Shown: piece by piece, positions 7,329 through 14,522 of the stretch
Position numbering within the stretch: the stretch's first letter is position 1
Layout of the letters: each line of letters opens with the position of its first letter
Assembly: GCA_036380435.1 (NCBI GenBank)
Contig: DASVES010000505.1
Location: forward strand, 1-25,047
DNA: 25,047 nucleotides
Direction: 5' to 3'
Origin: DASQDT01 sp036380435
GTDB taxonomy: Bacteria; Acidobacteriota; Blastocatellia; Pyrinomonadales; Pyrinomonadaceae
Notes under the pieces: model-generated
Told to the model about the DNA's origin: nothing
Database searches by the model: none
What the model saw: the letters and a program-made list of their open reading frames with translations, nothing else
Translations under genes and position numbers: made by a program

Positions 7329-7455
7329 AATCGTGAGTCGTGAATCGTAAATCGTCAATCGTGATTGGCGCTCTCCCCGCCTGAGAGACACGTCGGAAGT
7401 TGGCCGCCGCTCAACTTCTATTCACGATTGACGATTCACGATTGACGATTCACGT
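7329..7455. repeat. Heptamer-word inverted repeat C (word TCGTNAA)
   Basis: It starts 3 bases after the STAS stop codon. The left arm reads TCGTGAG, TCGTGAA, TCGTAAA, TCGTCAA, TCGTGAT. The reverse complement of the right arm (7420-7454) reads CGTGAA, TCGTCAA, TCGTGAA, TCGTCAA, TCGTGAA. Only base 5 of the word varies freely. The loop is about 53 bases. The right arm ends 5 bases before the ATG of the DUF2062 gene, leaving no room for a Shine-Dalgarno. Confidence 0.88.
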
Positions 7456-7459
7456 CTCT

Positions 7460-7939
7460 ATGTTCCGTGGTGCCTTCCGCCGCCTGCTCGCGCTCGACGA
7501 CCCGCCGGAACGGACGGCGCTCGCCTTCTCCATCGGCATCTTCATCGCCTTCTCGCCCTTCCTCGGCCTCCACACCCTGATGGCGACCGTCGTCGCCTTT
7601 GCTTTCCGCTTCAACAAAGTCGCCATCTACACCGGCACGTTCGTCAACAACCCGTTCCTGACGCTCGTGCCCATCATCGTCGTCTCCTACGCCGTCGGCG
7701 CGCTCCTCACGGGCCGTCCCCTCGCGCTGCCGCCCGAAGGGATGGAACTACTCTCCGACCCGCACCTCTTCAACCGCGACTACTGGCGCCGTCTCGGCGC
7801 GCACGCGTGGGATTTGGTGCTGCCCTTCTCGGTCGGCGCCATGGCCCTCTCCGTCGTTTGTTCGCTGGCCGCCTACCCTGTTACCCTACGCCTCCTGCGC
7901 GCCCACCGAAACAGGAGAAAGGGGACAGGTGATAAGTGA
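7460..7939 (+). CDS. DUF2062 membrane protein
   Basis: A 159-residue integral membrane protein. The N-terminal half carries the DUF2062 pattern: PPERTALAFSIGIFIAFSP, then GLHT, then NNPF. There are three to four hydrophobic helices (about residues 22-48, 62-85 and 122-148). The biochemical role of the family is not known; some members are fused to or lie near glycosyltransferases. The ATG at 7460 is preferred over an in-frame TTG at 7400, because the extra 20 residues would be translated from repeat C. The coding end runs into repeat D: its last codons GGT GAT AAG TGA are part of the GTGATAA words. No Shine-Dalgarno is visible. Confidence 0.82.
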   Translation: MFRGAFRRLLALDDPPERTALAFSIGIFIAFSPFLGLHTLMATVVAFAFRFNKVAIYTGTFVNNPFLTLVPIIVVSYAVGALLTGRPLALPPEGMELLSDPHLFNRDYWRRLGAHAWDLVLPFSVGAMALSVVCSLAAYPVTLRLLRAHRNRRKGTGDK

Positions 7940-8005
7940 TGAGTGATAAGTGATAAGAAAAGCCGTCTTCTCTTTCTTATCACTTATCACTCATCACTCA
8001 TCACC
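7928..8005. repeat. Heptamer-word inverted repeat D (word GTGATAA)
   Basis: The left arm reads GTGATAA, GTGATGA, GTGATAA, GTGATAA, GAAAAG. The reverse complement of the right arm reads GTGATGA, GTGATGA, GTGATAA, GTGATAA, GAAAG. This gives a stem of about 34 bp with a single A/G word difference and a small loop containing CCGTCTTC. The left arm includes the last codons and stop of the DUF2062 gene. No T-tract follows the stem. Confidence 0.9.
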
Positions 8006-8104
8006 GTCTCACTGGCATCCGGCCGAAGGTGGGAGGCATCTTTACTTTTGCCGTGAGCCGAAAATCGCATCTTTCAACCTACACGTCCGTGCCTTAATGG
8101 ATTT

Positions 8105-10006
8105 ATGAGAAAGCCGTACTTCTTCGTGGCCGTCGCCCTGCTATGTGTTCAGACGGCCGCGTTCGCACAGAACAACGCGAAGCCCGTCGCCACTGCTCCG
8201 ACGCCCGCGCCCGCTGCCCGGCGTCCGCAGACCACGCCGCAGCAGCAGCAGCAGCCGCGAGCGCAAGTCCCGCGGCCCGCCTCCTTCGACCTCACCGACT
8301 ACGGCGTCCGCATCGAGCCGGAGCCGCGACTCGTCGTGATGATGGCCGCGCTCGACGCCGCCGGCTGGGACCCGACGCCCGCGGGTCAGGAGCCGACGCT
8401 TTTCCGACGCACCGTGCGCGAGGATCAGGCGTCGCTCGACCCGGCCCTGCGCGCTCGTCTGCGCGACTTCTTCGCGCGTTACAAACCGCCGGCGCCGGCC
8501 ACCGCCGCCGAAGCCGCTGCCCCCTACGTCTCGCTCACCTACCTGCTCGGCCCCGCGCCCGCCTTCGACGCCCCGCCGCGCTCCGACGACCTGCCCGCGG
8601 GCGTCCTCGACGTGCTCGACTTCGTCCCCCTGTTGCGTGAGTTCTACCGGCAGACGGCGATGGAGGAGCGACTGCCGCGCTACGTGCGGATGCACCACGA
8701 GGAGGGCAACCGCCTGCGCCAGCGCACGGCCGAGATGGTCAAAGAGGTGCTCACATATCTCCACACGCGCCCGCAGCTCACCATCATCGAGAGGACGCAG
8801 ACGAGAGCGCCCGCGTCGAAGGACGACAAGAAGAGGGACGCGCCGCGCCCCACGACGACCCTACGCGAGAAGGAGCGGCGCTTCCTCATCGTCCCCGATC
8901 TCCTCGCCGCGCCCGGCGCCATCAACTTCCGCGTCATCGGCGACGACTATCACACCATCCTCCCCGCCGGCACCGACCCGACCTCCTCGGAGCTGCGCCG
9001 CGCCTACATCCAGTACGTCGCCGACCCGCTCGTGCTGCGCGCGGGCCGCGACATCTCGGCCAAGCGCCTCGCCGTCAAGCAACTCTTAGACGAGCAGCGC
9101 GCGCGTAACCCCAATGTCACGCCCGACGTTTTCCTGTCGGTCGCGCGCTCCTTCGTCATCGCCGCCGAGGCGCGTATCGAGGAGTTGGCGCGCGTGCGCG
9201 CGCTGCAACTGTCGGCGGCCGCGAGGTTGAAGTCAGTAGGGACGGAGGAGGCAGCGCGCGCTGTAGTCGGTCGAGAGGTTCAGGCGGAGCGCGTGAGGAT
9301 TGAAGATGAGACGGTCGCGCGGCTCGCGGAAGGCTACGAACGCGGGGCCGTGCTCTCGTTCCACTTCGCCGAGCAGTTGCGCGGGCTCGAAACTTCCGGC
9401 TTCGACATCTCGAACTTCTTCGGCGACATGATCGGCGCAATCGACGCGGTGCGCGAGACGCGTCGTCTGGCGGAGAGCGCCGAGACGGTCAAGCGTCACC
9501 GCGAGACGCGCGAGCGAGCGCGGCAGGAATCGGCCGAGCGGATGGCACGCGAAGCGGCGGCTGCTCCGACGGTGTCGGAGGGGCGGCAGGCGCTCCTCAA
9601 GGGACTCGGTGAGGCGGACGAGCTTCTGCGCCTCGGCGACTACGCGCGGGCCGAAGAGCAACTGCGCGCGCTCCAGAAGCAGTACCCGACGGAGCCGCAC
9701 GTCTACTTCGCGCTGGCCCGCACGGCCAGCCGCTCGGCCGAAGGCGCTTTCGACCCGGCCCTCCAAACGCAACGTCTGGGCCTCGCCCTACAGCTCTATC
9801 AGGACGCCATCCGCGCCGCCTCGCCCGACACGGACGCCGCCCTCATCTCGCGCGCCCACGTCGCCAGCGGGCGCATCCTCGCGCACCTCGAGCGCGCGGC
9901 CGACGCCCTCAAGGAGTTCGACGCCGCCATCCGCATCGGCGCCGTCGAGGGCGGCGCGCTCCGCGAAGCGCAGGCCGAGCGGCAGAAGCTCACCCCCCAG
10001 CCCTAA
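8105..10006 (+). CDS. Large secreted protein with coiled-coil middle and TPR-like C-terminus, unknown function
   Basis: A 633-residue protein. Residues 1-21 (MRKPYFFVAVALLCVQTAAFA) form a textbook Sec signal with an AFA|Q cut. A low-complexity Pro/Ala/Gln linker follows (about 24-58, with a Gln run). The central third is helical and charged, with coiled-coil-like Arg/Glu stretches (about 350-490). The last 130 residues show TPR-like helices: EADELLRLGDYARAEEQLRAL and a later DALKEFDAAIRIG. TPR regions mediate protein contacts. I recognise no catalytic motif. The ATG at 8105 is the only one preceding the signal. Its 3' end faces the PDZ gene across hairpin E. Confidence 0.8.
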   Translation: MRKPYFFVAVALLCVQTAAFAQNNAKPVATAPTPAPAARRPQTTPQQQQQPRAQVPRPASFDLTDYGVRIEPEPRLVVMMAALDAAGWDPTPAGQEPTLFRRTVREDQASLDPALRARLRDFFARYKPPAPATAAEAAAPYVSLTYLLGPAPAFDAPPRSDDLPAGVLDVLDFVPLLREFYRQTAMEERLPRYVRMHHEEGNRLRQRTAEMVKEVLTYLHTRPQLTIIERTQTRAPASKDDKKRDAPRPTTTLREKERRFLIVPDLLAAPGAINFRVIGDDYHTILPAGTDPTSSELRRAYIQYVADPLVLRAGRDISAKRLAVKQLLDEQRARNPNVTPDVFLSVARSFVIAAEARIEELARVRALQLSAAARLKSVGTEEAARAVVGREVQAERVRIEDETVARLAEGYERGAVLSFHFAEQLRGLETSGFDISNFFGDMIGAIDAVRETRRLAESAETVKRHRETRERARQESAERMAREAAAAPTVSEGRQALLKGLGEADELLRLGDYARAEEQLRALQKQYPTEPHVYFALARTASRSAEGAFDPALQTQRLGLALQLYQDAIRAASPDTDAALISRAHVASGRILAHLERAADALKEFDAAIRIGAVEGGALREAQAERQKLTPQP

Positions 10007-10014
10007 GCCAGATC

Positions 10015-10095
10015 GGGTAAAGGGTAAAGGGGAAGGGGTAAGGGAAAAGAACTGTCTTTCCCTTACCCCTTCCTCTTTACCCCTTGCCCCCTTGC
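10015..10095. repeat. Heptamer-word inverted repeat E (word GGGTAAA/GGGGAAG), between convergent genes
   Basis: The left arm reads GGGTAAA, GGGTAAA, GGGGAAG, GGGTAAG, GGAAAAG. The reverse complement of the right arm reads GGCAAGG, GGGCAAG, GGGTAAA, GAGGAAG, GGGTAAG, GGAAAGA. The stem closes on a tiny ACTG loop. It sits in the 103-base gap between two gene 3' ends, where it could terminate both transcripts, although no U-rich tail is present on either side. Confidence 0.88.
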
Positions 10096-10109
10096 CTGTC
10101 CCCTGCTCG

Positions 10110-11399
10110 TTAAAGAATCGTCGGCCCGCTACGGGGCCGGATGACGCGCGGCGCGATGCGTGGCCGCGGTTGAATGTTGATGGACGGTAGACTGAGGTTG
10201 ATGGGCGGGATGGCAACGCGCACCTGCGGCATGCTGATGGCGATGGACGGCGCTTCGATGCGGAGGCCGCCGGGGAACAACTCGCCGCCCGGCGACTTCA
10301 TCTTCTCGGGCGTCACGCGGACGGTGCGGCGGTTGCGCTCCCGCACCACGGTGAGCGTCACCTCGCCCTCCTCCTTGCGGTTGATGGCGCGCGAGAGGTC
10401 GCCCGCGTCTTCCACCCGCTCGCCGTCAACGTCGGTGACGATGTCGCCGGCCTTCAGCCCCGCGCGCGCGGCCGGGCTGTCCGGCTCGACGCTCGTGACG
10501 AGCGCGCCGTGCTCGACGCCGAAGTAGTCGGCCAGTTGTTTGCCGAGGGCGTTTGTCGAGATGCCGACGCGCCGGCCGCCGCCGAAGAAGGTGAAAACGC
10601 CGCCGGGGTTTTTGCGCTGCCACTCTTCCATCTTGCGGCGCGCCTCCTCGCCCTGCCGCTTCCACTGCTCCGAGTTCCTGCTCATCTCCTCGGCCTGCCG
10701 GCGCCACAGCTCGCCGTCGATCATCGTGCCGCCGAACTCGCGACCGAACTCGCGCTTGCCGAGCGTCACCGAGATTTCCTGCTCGCCGCCGCCGCGCCTA
10801 ATCGTCAGACGCGCCGTGTGCTCGGGAGCCGACTCGCCGAGCAGACGGTTCAGCTTGCGCGTGGTCGTGACGGTCTCGCCGTCGAAACGCAGGATTACAT
10901 CATTCTCACGCAGCCCCGCCTTCTCCGCCGGGCCGCCCTTCACCACCGAGCGGACGCCGACCCCGCGCGGCTCGCCCGACTGGTTGTAACGGCCCATGTT
11001 CTCGCGCGTCACGTCTTCGACGCTGACGCCGAGGAAGTTGTCGCCGAAGTGAAAGATGGTGACCTCGCCCGGCCCCTGCGGCGGCGCGGGCGCGTAGGCC
11101 ATCGCGGGAACCGCGTGCGTCGGCGGCGCGGGCGCGAGCACGGCGGACGGCGGCGGCGCCTGCGCCGGGGCGAGCGTCGGCGGCGCGGCCTGCGGCACGG
11201 ACACGGCGGAGACCCCCTGCGCCGGGGGCGCCGGGGCCACGACGGCGGCGGCCTGCGGCGGCGGCCCCGCTGGCGCGACGGCGGCGACGGCCGGAGTGGA
11301 TGGCGAGGGCGGCGCGGCGGGCGTGTCCTGCGCCCGGAGTGCGTGGCCCTGCGTGAGTAGAAGGAGACCTGACAGCGTAAGCACGGCTTTCTTCGTCAT
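10110..11399 (-). CDS. Secreted two-PDZ-domain protein without protease domain
   Basis: A 429-residue exported protein. A signal peptide (about 1-23, ending ALRAQ) is followed by an 85-residue Pro/Ala-rich spacer. PDZ 1 (about 118-210) has FLGVSVEDV and GGPAEKAGLRENDVILRFDG. A charged helical linker (about 230-265) follows, then PDZ 2 (about 275-365) with DSPAARAGLKAGDIVTDVDG. The PDZ pairs resemble those of DegP/HtrA enzymes, but the trypsin-like domain with its His-Asp-Ser triad is absent, so a scaffolding or chaperone role is inferred. The ATG at 11399 is preceded by GGAGGATAG. It is divergent from the methyltransferase gene. Confidence 0.88.
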   Translation of the reverse strand: MTKKAVLTLSGLLLLTQGHALRAQDTPAAPPSPSTPAVAAVAPAGPPPQAAAVVAPAPPAQGVSAVSVPQAAPPTLAPAQAPPPSAVLAPAPPTHAVPAMAYAPAPPQGPGEVTIFHFGDNFLGVSVEDVTRENMGRYNQSGEPRGVGVRSVVKGGPAEKAGLRENDVILRFDGETVTTTRKLNRLLGESAPEHTARLTIRRGGGEQEISVTLGKREFGREFGGTMIDGELWRRQAEEMSRNSEQWKRQGEEARRKMEEWQRKNPGGVFTFFGGGRRVGISTNALGKQLADYFGVEHGALVTSVEPDSPAARAGLKAGDIVTDVDGERVEDAGDLSRAINRKEEGEVTLTVVRERNRRTVRVTPEKMKSPGGELFPGGLRIEAPSIAISMPQVRVAIPPINLSLPSINIQPRPRIAPRVIRPRSGPTIL

Positions 11400-11524
11400 G
11401 GGACGACTATCCTCCGTTCAGAATTTTCCACCCGCTTGCACGCCCCGCACGCCCGCCGGGTTCCGAAAGTTTTACGAAGGCCCCTTGTCGGCCCCGCCGA
11501 GCGGGCGCTAAACTTCACGCCCGG
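11400..11524. promoter_or_regulatory. Divergent intergenic region between the PDZ gene and the methyltransferase
   Basis: A 125-base gap that must carry promoters for both directions. GGAGGATAG for the minus-strand gene is the only clear signal. I see no confident -10/-35 pair and no heptamer hairpin. Confidence 0.35.
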
Positions 11525-12139
11525 ATGTTGACGAAAGACACAGCGGAAGACGGGGCCGCGGACGTTCGCGCGGCGGCGACGACGCCGGGGGCCATGAAAA
11601 TTCTTGATATCGGTTGCGGCCGTCACAAGACGCCCGGCGCCGTCGGCATCGACAGCAACCCGCGTTCGGACGCCGACGTGCTGCATGACCTCGACTCGGT
11701 GCCCTATCCCTTCCCCGACGACGAGTTCGACCTCATCATCGGCAATCAGGTCATCGAGCACGTCGCGGACATCCTCGCCGTGATGGCCGAACTCTATCGC
11801 ATCGCCCGGCCCGGCGCCGTCATCCGTCTCGACACGCCGCACTACTCCGACATCGCTTCCTACACCGACCCGACGCACCGGCATCATTTGACGACCGAGT
11901 CGTTCTCCTATTTCACGGGCCGGCGCACGGACTTCGACTTCTACAGCGAGGTGCGTCTGCGCCCGCTCGTGGTGCGCGTCACGATGCTCAAGCTGTGGCG
12001 CGCGCTCGGTTTCGAGTTTCTGGTCAACCTCGGCAACCGCTACCCCTCCATGCGCTTCCTGCGGAAGTTCTGGGAGAGCTATCTGTGCTTCGTCGTTCGC
12101 GGGAAGACGATCTATTTCGAGTTTGAAGTGATAAAGTAG
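11525..12139 (+). CDS. Class I SAM-dependent methyltransferase (type 11)
   Basis: A 204-residue product. Motif I is ILDIGCGRHKTPG with the acidic ribose-binding residue in GIDSNP. Motif II/III is FDLIIGNQVIEHV, followed by LYRIARPGAVIRLDTPHY. This is the Rossmann-fold core of small-molecule or lipid methyltransferases; the substrate cannot be told. The start is uncertain: the ATG at 11525 has no Shine-Dalgarno, while an in-frame ATG at 11594 gives MKILDIGCG, a common first line of this family, after GGGGG. The C-terminal hydrophobic and aromatic segment suggests membrane-associated substrates (inference). Confidence 0.87.
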   Translation: MLTKDTAEDGAADVRAAATTPGAMKILDIGCGRHKTPGAVGIDSNPRSDADVLHDLDSVPYPFPDDEFDLIIGNQVIEHVADILAVMAELYRIARPGAVIRLDTPHYSDIASYTDPTHRHHLTTESFSYFTGRRTDFDFYSEVRLRPLVVRVTMLKLWRALGFEFLVNLGNRYPSMRFLRKFWESYLCFVVRGKTIYFEFEVIK

Positions 12140-12206
12140 GGACGCACACTGGCGAGCGTCACGGCCCCCACAAAGAGAAGATCACAGGGAAGGAGACTTC
12201 AACGAC

Positions 12207-12728
12207 ATGGCCACCGGAACGAAACGCGGCAAGCAGGCCGAAGGCGAGCAGCCGAAGCGCGCGGCGCGGCCGAGCCGGAAGGATCAGATACTCGCGCTTT
12301 ATCTTTCGGGCATGGGCGAGATCGAAGACATCGCCATGATCACGGGCGCGCGTCCCTCCTACGTCGGGAGCGTGCTTCAGGCGGCGGGCCTCAACCGCGG
12401 CTACTTCGACCTCTACACCTCGACCTCGAACCCGATGAACGTCTACTCGAAGTTCTTCGCCGGCAAGCTCGGCTTCAAGGACGAGGCGGTGGCGCGCGAG
12501 AGTGTCAACGTCATCGACCGCGCGCACCGGCAGTTCGATCTGGCGGGCGACCGCGCGGGCCAGCATCACGCGCTCCAGATGGCGCTGACGATGTTCGACC
12601 GCGCGCGCTTCACCGGCAAGGGGCGCGAGGCCGCCGTCTTCCGCGACTGGCTCGCCGCGCGCCTCTCGGAAGCCGACCTCGAAGCGACGGACGACGCGTT
12701 AGTTGATGGCGACGAAGAAGCGGGCTGA
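12207..12728 (+). CDS. Helix-turn-helix domain protein, unknown target
   Basis: A 173-residue protein. A basic N-terminal tail (about 1-28, Lys/Arg-rich) precedes a helical region, SRKDQILALYLSGMGEIEDI followed by AMITGARPSYVGSVLQAAGL (about 29-72). This reads as a Sigma-70 region 4 or resolvase-like HTH used in DNA binding. The C-terminal half is helical and acidic at its end. AAGGAG lies about 11 bases before the ATG. It may be a transcription regulator, but no ligand domain is recognisable. It stands 67 bases after the methyltransferase in the same direction. Confidence 0.75.
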   Translation: MATGTKRGKQAEGEQPKRAARPSRKDQILALYLSGMGEIEDIAMITGARPSYVGSVLQAAGLNRGYFDLYTSTSNPMNVYSKFFAGKLGFKDEAVARESVNVIDRAHRQFDLAGDRAGQHHALQMALTMFDRARFTGKGREAAVFRDWLAARLSEADLEATDDALVDGDEEAG

Positions 12729-12799
12729 AGCGCGTTCGCATGGGCCTACACACTTGAGCCTCTGCGCCACTGCCGTGAACTGACGGAGTCCGTTGCAAA

Positions 12800-12997
12800 A
12801 CTGTAGGGGCAGGCCAAGTCCGCGGCCCTTTACCTACGGAAGCAATTAACATGGATGGGCAGGATGAGTAGGATGAAGAAAGCGCTGATTTCAGATTTGA
12901 GATTTCAAATTTCAAATCTCTTATCCTGATTATCCTGTCCATCCATGTAAATTTCTTCCGTAGGTTAAGGGCCGCGGACAAGCCCTGCCCCTACAGT
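12800..12997. repeat. Nested 198-base palindrome (75-bp arms, 48-base centre)
   Basis: This fills most of the only gene-free stretch above 300 bases (12729-13067). Arms 12800-12874 and 12923-12997 are about 87% complementary (about 10 mismatches in 75). From outside in, the layers are ACTGTAGGGGCAGG, TCCGCGGCCCTT, CCTACGGAAG and ACATGGATGG followed by 9-base GGAT words. The centre (12893-12919) is again made of 7-base words: AGATTTG, AGATTTC, AAATTTC, AAATCTC. No reading frame is contained. The rest of the gap (12729-12799, 12998-13067) shows nothing beyond the leader of the permease gene. Confidence 0.9.
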
Positions 12998-13067
12998 CAT
13001 CACCCGCGTTGAGTTTTGAAACGAACTCTTAGCTTTCACACAAGCTTGAAGGCGAGCGACTCCCACC

Positions 13068-14495
13068 TTGACCGATAAGACCACCGAACAGGCGACTGCG
13101 GCGCTCCCCCGCGAGATGAACCTGCGCGACCTCGTGCTCTTCAACCTCGCCGCGCTCATCGGCCTCACATGGGTCTCCACGGCCGCCAGGGCCGGCCCCA
13201 GCGCCATCACGCTCTGGCTCGTCGCCGCCCTCCTCTTCTTCATCCCGCAGGGTCTCGCCGTCGTCGAACTCTCCTCTCACTTCCCCGACGAAGGCGGCAT
13301 CTACGCCTGGACGAAGCGCCAGTTCGGCGTGGGCCACGGCTTCCTCTGCGGCTGGTGCTACTGGATCAATAACGTCCTCTTCTACCCCTCGGTGCTCTTC
13401 TCCATCGCGTCGCTCACCGCCTACGCCATCGACCCCGGCGGCGACTTAAGCGACCGCTGGACGTTCATCCTCCCCTTCACGCTCATCATGCTGTGGGCCG
13501 CCGCCACGCTCAACGCCGTCGGCGTCGGCCGCGGCAAGTGGCTCCAGAACTGCGGAGGCGCGAGCACCTACGTCGCCGGCGCCGTCCTCATCGCCTTCGG
13601 CCTCTACGGCGTCCTCACCGCGGAGCCGGCCAACGCCTTCACCCTCGAATCTTTGCGCCCGAGTTTCGCCGACGTGTCCTCGCTCAACTTCTGGGCGACC
13701 ATCGCCTTCGCCTTCGCCGGCCTTGAGCTGTCATCGACGATGGGCAGCGAGATCAAGGAGCCGCGCCGCAACCTCCCGCTCTCGATCTACATCGCCGCGC
13801 CGCTCGCCGCCCTGCTCTACATCCTCGGCACGGGCGCGGTGCTGTGGTATCTGCCGGCCGGTGAGATCGAGATCATCCCGGCGCCGTTTCAGGCGATTGC
13901 GGTGGGGGCCGCTCGTCTGAGCGCGTCGCTGTGGTGGCTGGCGCCCGCCGTGGCCGCGCTCGCCGCCTTCGGCCGGCTCGGCGGATTGGGCGCGTGGCTG
14001 ACGGGGTCGGCGCGCGTCGCCTTCACCGTCGGACTCGACCGCTACTTCCCCGCCGCCTTCGGCCGCGTCCACCCGCGCTGGCGCACGCCCCACGTCGCCA
14101 TCTTCGTGCAGGCGGCCATCGCCACGCTCTTCGTCTTCTTCGCCGTGTTGGGCCGGGGGACGACCGTCGAGCGCGCTTTCCTCGTCCTCATCGACATGTC
14201 GCTGCTGATCTACTTCATCCCCTACGTTTACCTTTTCCTCTGCTTCATCCTCCACCTGCGCCGCACGCCCCCGGAGCGCGTCCAAATCCCCGGCGGACGC
14301 ATGGCGGGGATGCTTCTCGGCGTCTGCGGTTTGTTGACGACCCTGTTCGCGATGGCCGTCGCCCTCATCCCGCCGCCCGATACGCCCTCGCCCGGCATGT
14401 TCATTCTCAAGGTCGGCGGCGGCAGCCTCCTCATCGTCCTCGTGAGCGGCCTCATCTACTGGCGCGCGCGGCACAGACGCGTCGAGGCGAACTAG
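13068..14495 (+). CDS. APC-superfamily amino acid permease
   Basis: A 475-residue inner-membrane transporter with about 12 hydrophobic helices. The first helix, FNLAALIGLTWVSTAARAGP, corresponds to the unwound TM1 region of APC carriers. FPDEGGIYAWTKRQFG is the conserved TM2-TM3 stretch and FAFAGLELSSTMGSEIKEPRR the TM6 Gly/Glu and E-I-K-x-P signature. It resembles glutamate/GABA-type APC members; the substrate is not determinable. The start is TTG at 13068, with AAGGCGAG about 15 bases upstream; an ATG at 13116 (MNLRDLV) is the alternative. The nested palindrome lies about 70 bases upstream and could influence its transcription. Confidence 0.9.
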   Translation: MTDKTTEQATAALPREMNLRDLVLFNLAALIGLTWVSTAARAGPSAITLWLVAALLFFIPQGLAVVELSSHFPDEGGIYAWTKRQFGVGHGFLCGWCYWINNVLFYPSVLFSIASLTAYAIDPGGDLSDRWTFILPFTLIMLWAAATLNAVGVGRGKWLQNCGGASTYVAGAVLIAFGLYGVLTAEPANAFTLESLRPSFADVSSLNFWATIAFAFAGLELSSTMGSEIKEPRRNLPLSIYIAAPLAALLYILGTGAVLWYLPAGEIEIIPAPFQAIAVGAARLSASLWWLAPAVAALAAFGRLGGLGAWLTGSARVAFTVGLDRYFPAAFGRVHPRWRTPHVAIFVQAAIATLFVFFAVLGRGTTVERAFLVLIDMSLLIYFIPYVYLFLCFILHLRRTPPERVQIPGGRMAGMLLGVCGLLTTLFAMAVALIPPPDTPSPGMFILKVGGGSLLIVLVSGLIYWRARHRRVEAN

Positions 14496-14522
14496 GCAGA
14501 GTAGCGGGCGCGCTCCCGGCAA

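Noticed and set aside
10015..10095. Hairpin E as a classical Rho-independent terminator
   Set aside because: It is a strong stem between convergent genes, but no U-rich tract follows on either strand, so I keep it as a repeat with only possible terminator function.
12729..13067. Possible small RNA or coding gene in the 339-base gap
   Set aside because: The region is dominated by the nested palindrome; no reading frame with a start and Shine-Dalgarno, and no tRNA-like fold.
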